From Tomocerus qinae (taxonomy: Eukaryota > Arthropoda > Collembola > Entomobryomorpha > Tomoceridae), in assembly GCA_020055645.1 (NCBI GenBank), contig CM034546.1, positions 62,062,001 to 62,126,000 on the forward strand: a DNA stretch of 64,000 nucleotides, in the 5' to 3' direction. The notes beneath the pieces were generated by a model. That model was not told the DNA's origin. It did not search any database and saw only the letters and a program-made list of their open reading frames with translations. Of the stretch, positions 57,372 to 64,000 are shown piece by piece. The translations under genes and the position numbers were made by a program. Within the stretch, counting starts at the first letter, position 1. Every line of letters starts with the position of its first letter.

Positions 57372-58908
57372 CAGGTGTTTATCTATATGTAAAGATAGTT
57401 TTGAAATTTGTTGGGATGAAATCTTTCGTTACTGATTAATGAAACGTAGATGACAGGAAGCAAATACTAAAAACATAATTTAAATAATAAAGTAAATATC
57501 GTAGCTACAACTCAATCGCATTTTTAAAGTAGTTAAAGAAGATAATAAGACCATATATATTGTATTATTAAACCGAATAACCAAACTTACATAAATAGAT
57601 AAGCTAAGAGTTATAACCAAATTGATTTTCATTCCTTTGTTTAAGAGTTAATTATTGTCTTGATATTAAGGTAAGTATGATTCTATACAATTTACTACAA
57701 AAAATAAATTGCATAAAATTATTATGGGAAAATAACAAAGGATTTGTAATGACTGCTATTGAGATAATCACCTAAACATTATGTATGATACCATATCCTG
57801 TGACAACAGTCCATTAAATTTATGCCCCAATAGCGCCGGCTTGTTGTCTATTTGTGCAATTGGATAAGAAAACATGTAAAATGCTAGGCACCTAGTAACT
57901 AACGGAAATTGCAGTGGTGAATCACGAAATGTTTTACATATCCGTACTGAAACGTTGGTGACAGAAAATGGAACAGTAAATTTTTGGTTCCAGAAATAAT
58001 TGATTGCGGACAGAGTTTCAAAAATTCTTATTTCTCACGAAACTTTGTTGGACGTCCAGGAAATACGGGAAATTGTGGGAATTGGAAAATATGGGAAATG
58101 AAGCGGAAAATTGGCTCTAATTCCCACTACTTCCCACACTGGTTCCACACTTACAGTGGGAAACTTTCCGTTAGTGGTATTTCCCAGTCGAAACCTTGAT
58201 TAAGAATTATCTACCTTGGAAGGTTGGAAGTAGAAATAAGGTTGGTGATGTCCTAATTTTATGCGTCATTCGTGAAAAAGCTGCCAACACTACCTTAAGT
58301 TTCAGTTGAATATATTTTTTGCATATGTATATACTATTGTAACTAAACATCAAATGCAAAATGATGGTCAAGAGCTCGAAACTTGGTACCATGTATTTTG
58401 TAATTGTAATATTTATTAAGCCCTGAGGGAACAGTACTTAAGTAAACACATTGACAACATAACTAATGATGACTTCTATACTCTTTTAGAGTTTGATGAG
58501 TATAATGCTAACAAACTAAATAATATTTACTATTTTGTCGCAGTTGCACTTCGGTTGAGGGCGATAAATGAGGTGATAAATGAGTGATTAAAATTGCCAA
58601 ACAACTTATAATTATAATCACTAATAATTACAAGAAACCTGATAAATAATATTTTGTTAACTAAGGGAAATTACTATTTAAATTCAATTAAGTAAGTAGA
58701 TAGTTAGTGAGCATAAAAATACTAATACAATGTCTAAAATTACTTTGTGTAATAGGTCTATGATCTCAGAAACACAATAAAGTCCATACAATTATACAAA
58801 AACAATACAATACTATTATAACTAATCTCATCGATCGATGGGGTACAAAAATGAAATATCTGTAGGAATCAATTACAATCAAAACTTAGGACTCTAAATT
58901 GAAAAGTT
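57372..58908 (+). pseudogene. Duplicated chemoreceptor 5' flank ending in an exon-1 scrap
   Basis: Parallel to 39,355-40,440 over about 1 kb (for example TATAAAGTAAATATCGTAG versus TAATAAAGTAAATATCGTAG, and GTGGTGAATCACGAAATG). The end, 58850-58908, matches the first about 55 bp of chemoreceptor exon 1 (CAATTACAAT...GGACTCTAAATTGAAAAG) and then stops. Decayed and non-functional. Confidence 0.65.
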
Positions 58909-59522
58909 GATACGATATTGAAACGTTATGACGTTGTTAGTGTTAGGATAGCATACTTGTACCTTTTGGTGATATATGCATGAAATAATTTATTTAGATG
59001 TGTTTTTCAAGCAGTCAGAGCAGAGACTGGGACAATGATAAGCCACTATCGAGTCAGAAATGTCTAAAAAGATAAAAAAAACGATAAACTGGAAAAAAAT
59101 TTTATGCGTCAGTCGTTGGTCATTTTATTTATAGGGCTTCGTAAAAGAACTCATAATGTTATGCTGTGTCATGTTATCTGTAAAAAATAATGCTAACAGA
59201 CTGCAGGAAATGCCAACCACACAGGTCACAACAAATCATTCCAATGAATAAAACCTTATGATAACAAATTAATTTTCATTTTGTAGGCTGAAATTTGACA
59301 ATAACAAATTAACTTGCATTCTGTCGGCTTATAGACAAATATAGGATAGCTAATTAATTAATTTAAATGTTTAGGACAATTTATTGCATGCATATGTATA
59401 TACGAAACCGAAGTTTCGGTTGCAATTAGCTGCACCAATATATCAATATAACAAAATGTCTAGATTGTAGACAATTCAGTCTTTATTTTATGACATATTT
59501 CTTCTTATTTCATGACCTATAA

Positions 59523-61729
59523 TTACGAACTGATAAGAAGTTTTCCAATGCCTCTAATAAGGCTTATTATAAAATTGGGAACACTCCTCTTGCTGATTTT
59601 TAAATTGTCCCCGATTTGAATTTGTGCGTATTTGCACGATACTTGGTATTTCTTCATGTAAATGTTGTCTATGTTATTATCGGATTGGAACATAGATATA
59701 CTTTTTGTTATTCCATTTACAGTATTAGCAAAATTTTGATATATAGTTAAAAACAAAATCCAAAACCCTGCGGTCGCTATAGCACATATTGTCATTAAAG
59801 ATATTACAATAGGTGACATGTCCCTGTAGTTATCTATCAAAGTGTAAAATATGATTAAAACAGATCGATTAATCACGAAATACGCCAACTGGAGAACATA
59901 TCGACAGATATTGTTGAAATCTTTTAACAGGACTTGACATGTGATGTGAAGCTTCACAAATATTTGTGGGGATCTGGCAGAGTCATTGCTCACGTAGTCC
60001 TTCCTTCCAAATCTATGAAATGACAACCTCATGTTTAAAATATACTAAATAAATTGATACACAGTATACTTTGACTACAGCTATAAAAAGTACTATTTTC
60101 CTTACTTTAATTCATTTGCCACAAATACAGTATTACGGTGGGAAAAGAGACCAACCAATGCAAGACCACATGCCAAACATAATTCCGCGGCAAATATCCA
60201 CCAAACAACGAATCCGTAGAGAACTACAAAAATCCAACTTTTGTACTGTGTCGGTAGTAATGCGTAGGGGAACATTGGGAGATCGTACATAACTAAGAAG
60301 AACAAAGCAATCCAAAAAGAGTAAATGGTTGCCAAAACTGTCAGTACTTGGATTACATTGATGTCCAGCATTTTCATTTCGAAACTATTTTCCATGTGTT
60401 CATCTATGGAAATTAAAAAAACAGATAGTTACAGTAATAATGCAATGTGAAATAAACAATTGAATTAGCACAATATGTATTGTATTGTATAAATAAGAAC
60501 AATATCTAATCAAATATTGTGAATGTCATGAGGTAAGCTATTGGAATTGGAACATTGTATTAAGTCATACAACGATAACAAAAATGTACCAATATTTCTT
60601 GGAAAACCTGAGCTTAGGTAGATTTACCTTAAATGTCATAATACTGATAATTAATAATATTCAGGATAAATATCGAATTTCTTTAACATTTGGAAAATTT
60701 AAAATATTGTATCTATCGTTAGGTTTGGTTTGCCCAGCACTGCTCAATTATGTGGGCATTTACACCTTTGCTTCAATTCAGAGCCCTCTTTGTAATTGAT
60801 TTTGAAGGCTGACAAAAAATCCCCTTTACTTAATTTAAGGGGGTCACCTTTTCTAAATACGGGATTTACATGTCATAACCCACTCAGTTCGGCAGATTTT
60901 AGTTTTAGGCGTTTTAAACAGAAAAAGCTCAGATTCAAAAATGCTGAAGCTGAAAAGGGTTAGAATATACTCGAAAATAAGATACGCAATGTAATAATAA
61001 TATGTCAAATTGATGTTACCATGAAAATGAAATTATGTTTCTCCCAATTTGGAATTAAATATAGGTGTGTTTGGTAAAAACATGATAATGAAAATATAAA
61101 TATTTGTAAATAATGTAAATAATAATGTTTATATAGTGTAAATATTTTGAAAAAATATTTAGAGGGTGCCTACTAAATACGTCCGTCCTTGTACGTGCTC
61201 TACTCTAGTGTTAAAGATTTGTAGAACAATGGTAAAATAGTAACAATATAATGCCTGTACAAATATATAAAACACATTCCAAATTTTTACCTTCGAATTT
61301 CAGCAGAGTTTTCATTGATTCTTGATGAATGTTGACCATATCATCAAAGACCATTAAAACCAAATAGAATAACCCACTTCCCATAATCATGCATATCAAA
61401 ATGCCAAGACAAAGTCCATATTGGTAGCTGGTTTCATGTGATAGTGTCATACGGATAAACTGAACTATGAAAAATCCAGTAAACATGGTATAAATACCAA
61501 CTGTCAGATAGTTCCTCCATTGATCCCATTTTGACTTAGATTTGGATATACAAAATAAATCACTGTTAAAGACTGCTGGACAAGCTCCAAGTATGTTGCA
61601 CATTTTAAAATTGAAAGCCATAATCTTTAAACACACTGCTCGATTGGGTGGGCATTTACACCTTTTCAATTTAGAGTCCAAAGTTTTCATTGTAATTGAT
61701 TCGTACAGATTTTTCATTTTTGTTTCCAT
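59523..61729 (-). CDS. Gustatory-receptor-like 7-TM chemoreceptor (three exons, intact)
   Basis: Exons 61729-61291, 60403-60106 and 60012-59523, phases 1 and 2, 1,227 nt, 408 residues, TAA end. The complete reference copy of the subfamily also seen at 1-1779 and 4213-5662; exon 2 (298 nt) and exon 3 (490 nt) have identical lengths in all three. Exon 1 encodes CPPNRAVCLKIMAFNFKMCN, WDQWRNYL and two membrane spans; exon 2 two spans around VVWWIFAAELCLACG; exon 3 two spans and the SLIRGIGKLLISS tail. The ATG at 61717 (MKNLYES) aligns better with paralogues than 61729, so the start is uncertain by four codons. Intron 1 (60404-61290) contains an exon-1 scrap and a truncated hAT-like element. Confidence 0.78.
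60739..60805 (-). pseudogene. Exon-1 scrap inside intron 1 of the same chemoreceptor
   Basis: ACTGCTCAATTATGTGGGCATTT and the following bases match 61637-61700 (the 5' part of exon 1) in the same orientation. A partial local duplication. Confidence 0.6.
60810..61191 (-). mobile_element. Truncated hAT-like element related to the PKS insert
   Basis: In reverse complement it begins CAAGGACGGACGTATTTAG and runs parallel to the PKS insert: AATTCCAAATTGG, then CTAAAATCTGCCGAACTGAGTGGGTTATGACAT against CTAAATCGGCCGAACTGGGTGGGTGATGACAG (given in parts as compared words). The other end is missing. Confidence 0.65.
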
Positions 61730-62180
61730 TCCGTTTTCAATTTTTAAGCTACAATGAGATATCAGTTATAATAGTACATACACACAAAAAAATAATTTGT
61801 TTAGCTCAAATTTATGGAGCTTTTAAAGCTAACTGTAATGTTGGCAGCTTTGTTACGAATGCGAATAAAATTAGAACATGACAAATGTTGTGTCTATGTA
61901 GACGTAAATGCTGCCTAAGTTGTTGCTCCATAAGCTATGTTTTAGCAAAATTATAGAACCTAAAATCTACGGTGTCATCAACTTTACAATACAGATAGGT
62001 AAAACATTTCATGATTCACCGTAGCAATTTCCGATAGTTACTACTTACTGCATGACTTGCCTTTTACTAATTTTGTATCCTATCACACAAATAAAGTGGC
62101 AGTAAATAGGGCATAAAGGTATTATATATTGGGTTGTTTTCACAAGCTGTCGTGTCATACACAATATATTTAGGTATAGG
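61730..62180. other. Upstream flank of the minus-strand chemoreceptor
   Basis: 61,830-62,115 matches, in reverse, the flank copies at 39.9-40.35 kb and 57.85-58.3 kb (GTTTTACCTATCTGTATTG, ATTGCTACGGTGAATCATG, CGTAACAAAGCTGCCAAC). Because it lies just upstream of an intact gene it is the likely promoter region; no specific site is recognised. Confidence 0.5.
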
Positions 62181-62855
62181 CAGGGCCGCCCCGAGGGTCT
62201 TTGTCACCCCGGGCAAAACAAAAAATGCCGCCTTTGAGATACATTTTAAAGTCCATTTTATTAATGTAATTATTAATGTAAAAATATCTCAAATAATGAT
62301 TTGGTAATTAATTATAACCGGTAAAATCAATAAGTATATTTAAGCCCTTGAATTATAAATGCAATGGTACTGACAAGTCCGTATGGAGTTATGTCATACT
62401 TTTGCCCCCTAAGACCTAAGACCGTCACTTCATTTGGATTTGCGGTTATTATCAAAATTGTGGACAAGGAAGGCAAGGATGAATGGATTGGAATAATATG
62501 ATGTCAATCTTATTATTTGAAACTAGTAGCCCCCAGCATGAATGACTCCATTTCGATAAATATTTTTATTATATAGTGATTCGTCCATCTTCCAAATAGC
62601 GTAAATGTAATGGATACTTACAGGTACGTATCCAGAAAATTGGTCAAGGGGGGCGCAACCAAAAATAATGTCAAAAAGAAGACATTCGCGCGAAAAAATT
62701 TTGCAATTTTTGGCCTTTTTTGGAAAAAAACTCTCTTGTTCTCAGATTTAGATCTGAGATTCTTCTACGTGCTTGGATACTTATTATTTTGCCGCCCCCA
62801 AACATTTGCCGCCCTGGGCGGCTGCCCTGCTTGCCCATGCCTCGGGGCGGCCCTG
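62181..62855. mobile_element. hAT-like element (675 bp including a nested MITE)
   Basis: Ends CAGGGCCGCCCCGAGG and CCTCGGGGCGGCCCTG, perfect 16-bp TIRs, flanked by exact 8-bp duplications GGTATAGG (62173-62180 and 62856-62863). It carries the second element at 62621-62775; without it and its duplication the host element is about 512 bp. Non-coding. Confidence 0.94.
62621..62775. mobile_element. hAT-like MITE (155 bp) nested in 62181-62855
   Basis: Ends CAGGTACGTATCCAG and CTACGTGCTTG, with exact 8-bp duplications GATACTTA (62613-62620 and 62776-62783). It shares ACGTATCCAG and GGGGGGCGCAACC with the copy at 55360-55535 (there in the opposite orientation). Confidence 0.88.
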
Positions 62856-62863
62856 GGTATAGG

Positions 62864-64000
62864 CCATTATTTCAATTGCGGTCCTTTCAATTTCTTTATT
62901 ATTTATTAATTATTTATTTAATTAGAAGATTTTTTCAATTTACTATTTGCACTAAATTGTAGCAATCCTTTTCCTTCATTGAGAAATAAGCCCCTATAGT
63001 AGCTTATAGTTGCACAGTAGTTGGATGGAACAGAAGGTGTACATCATTAAAGTGGGCGAAAATCCCCTTTGGCTTTTTATATTCTTATCAAGACGTTATG
63101 TAATTTCTTCTTTCACTTCTAATGACATTTTTAAAAATCGGAAGTGTTGTTGAAAAATATAGGTAGTTTATGCACCTGAACAGCTGCCAGTTGAATTTTT
63201 ACATGCCAGTTTTTGTTCTGTCTCCGAATCCGAATTAGAGCTTTATGTTAGTTGAGAAACCTTTGAACTGAACACCACCTTATTTTACATGAGTTGGAGA
63301 CAAATAAGAGGTGATAGATATTGAAAACTGTTTCGTTTAATTATCCCATTTTTTCATATGCGGGAAAATTTAAAAATTTGGCTATTTACATGTAAAATAA
63401 TGACAATTATCAAGTCGCAAAGGCTTTTTAACTAATTGCTTAATTGAAAAAAATAAAGAGACAAAAAATGCTTTTAATATTGTCATCTAAAAATTGAAGT
63501 ATTTTTTTGACGATAGTCCACTTCCTTCCCATTTTGGAAGGCTGTATAATAAAATGGGAAGGAAGTGAGCATAAAATAATGGGATCCTTAATTCTTATTT
63601 ATCTGGCTGTGCACCACTAATGTTCAAGCAGCCCAAGGGTAATAAACAAAGCTGCTTAAGGAAAATCTCGACCAGCGATAAGGAGCCGAGTCATAACGAG
63701 CAGATCTCTTAACCTTTCAAATTCTATTGTGTCCATATGGACACGGCGCCTTTGACCTAATTTCATGGGGCAAACTGAATTCCATTTATGTTTGGCACCA
63801 AGTACAAACTAGAAGGTATATATTTGAAGGTGTTTTGGTAAACAAAATTTGAGTATGATCTAGTTTTGAAAAAAATGCTTTTGACTCAAATGATTAGGAC
63901 CAAAATGGATTTTGCAAAAATGGTGCTGCAATAAAATACACAAATATTTTTCAAACTTTCTCTTTATTAGTCATAGAAAATTTTAAGGCCAAATAGGACA
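62864..64000. other. Intergenic to window end
   Basis: No gene or complete element recognised. One strong hairpin at 63519-63567. Otherwise AT-rich sequence. Confidence 0.55.
63519..63567. repeat. Perfect 17-bp hairpin
   Basis: CACTTCCTTCCCATTTT, 15-base loop, AAAATGGGAAGGAAGTG. No following T-run and no known ncRNA shape, so probably a tiny foldback remnant rather than a regulatory hairpin. Confidence 0.7.

Larger units (their letters stand above)
55958..59522. other. Intergenic with chemoreceptor fossils and duplicated flank
   Basis: Contains a tandem TTGTTTTGTGTACGG repeat (56943-57034), a fossil of a chemoreceptor exon 2 (57248-57362), a long diverged copy (57372-58908) of the 39.4-40.4 kb block and a scrap of chemoreceptor exon 1 (58850-58908). 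No functional gene seen. Confidence 0.6.

Overview
This is an AT-rich, intron-bearing arthropod chromosome segment. The divergent seven-transmembrane chemoreceptors, the short introns and an animal-resident bacterial/fungal-style polyketide synthase (PKS) fit a springtail (Collembola) best. That assignment is an inference; no sequence here settles the species. No tRNA, rRNA or CRISPR array was seen.

Layout. 1-13.1 kb carries four gustatory-receptor-like genes on the + strand: 1-1779 (5' end cut by the window), 4213-5662 (with an in-frame stop), 8009-9291 and 11509-13099. 13.44-14.81 kb is a large foldback element with a 9-bp target duplication. 17.63-26.64 kb is a 24-exon FANCI gene (Fanconi anaemia DNA crosslink repair), whose frame I followed through every splice junction. 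29.06-30.58 kb is another chemoreceptor. 31.92-38.72 kb is a young BEL/Pao LTR retrotransposon. 39.3-41.9 kb holds duplicated flanks and a chemoreceptor exon fossil split by a solo LTR. 41.97-51.79 kb (- strand) is a giant modular PKS: KS-AT-DH-methyltransferase-ER-KR-ACP-terminal reductase. In this sequence it is interrupted by an 817-bp hAT-like element, an in-frame stop and a frame change. 53.53-55.96 kb (- strand) is a short, intact glycogenin-like GT8 gene that lacks the DxD metal site. 57.2-62.1 kb holds chemoreceptor fossils and an intact chemoreceptor on the - strand (59523-61729). The last 2 kb has nested hAT-like elements.

How it hangs together. Three processes explain most of the window. 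First, birth and death of a chemoreceptor family with conserved intron phases (1 then 2). Second, a burst of non-autonomous hAT-like transposons; eight have flanking 8-bp duplications that I could read directly. Third, a few single-copy genes: FANCI, the glycogenin-like gene and the PKS. The PKS is the most unusual item: an essentially intronless, multidomain secondary-metabolism gene embedded among intron-containing animal genes and disabled by a local transposon family.
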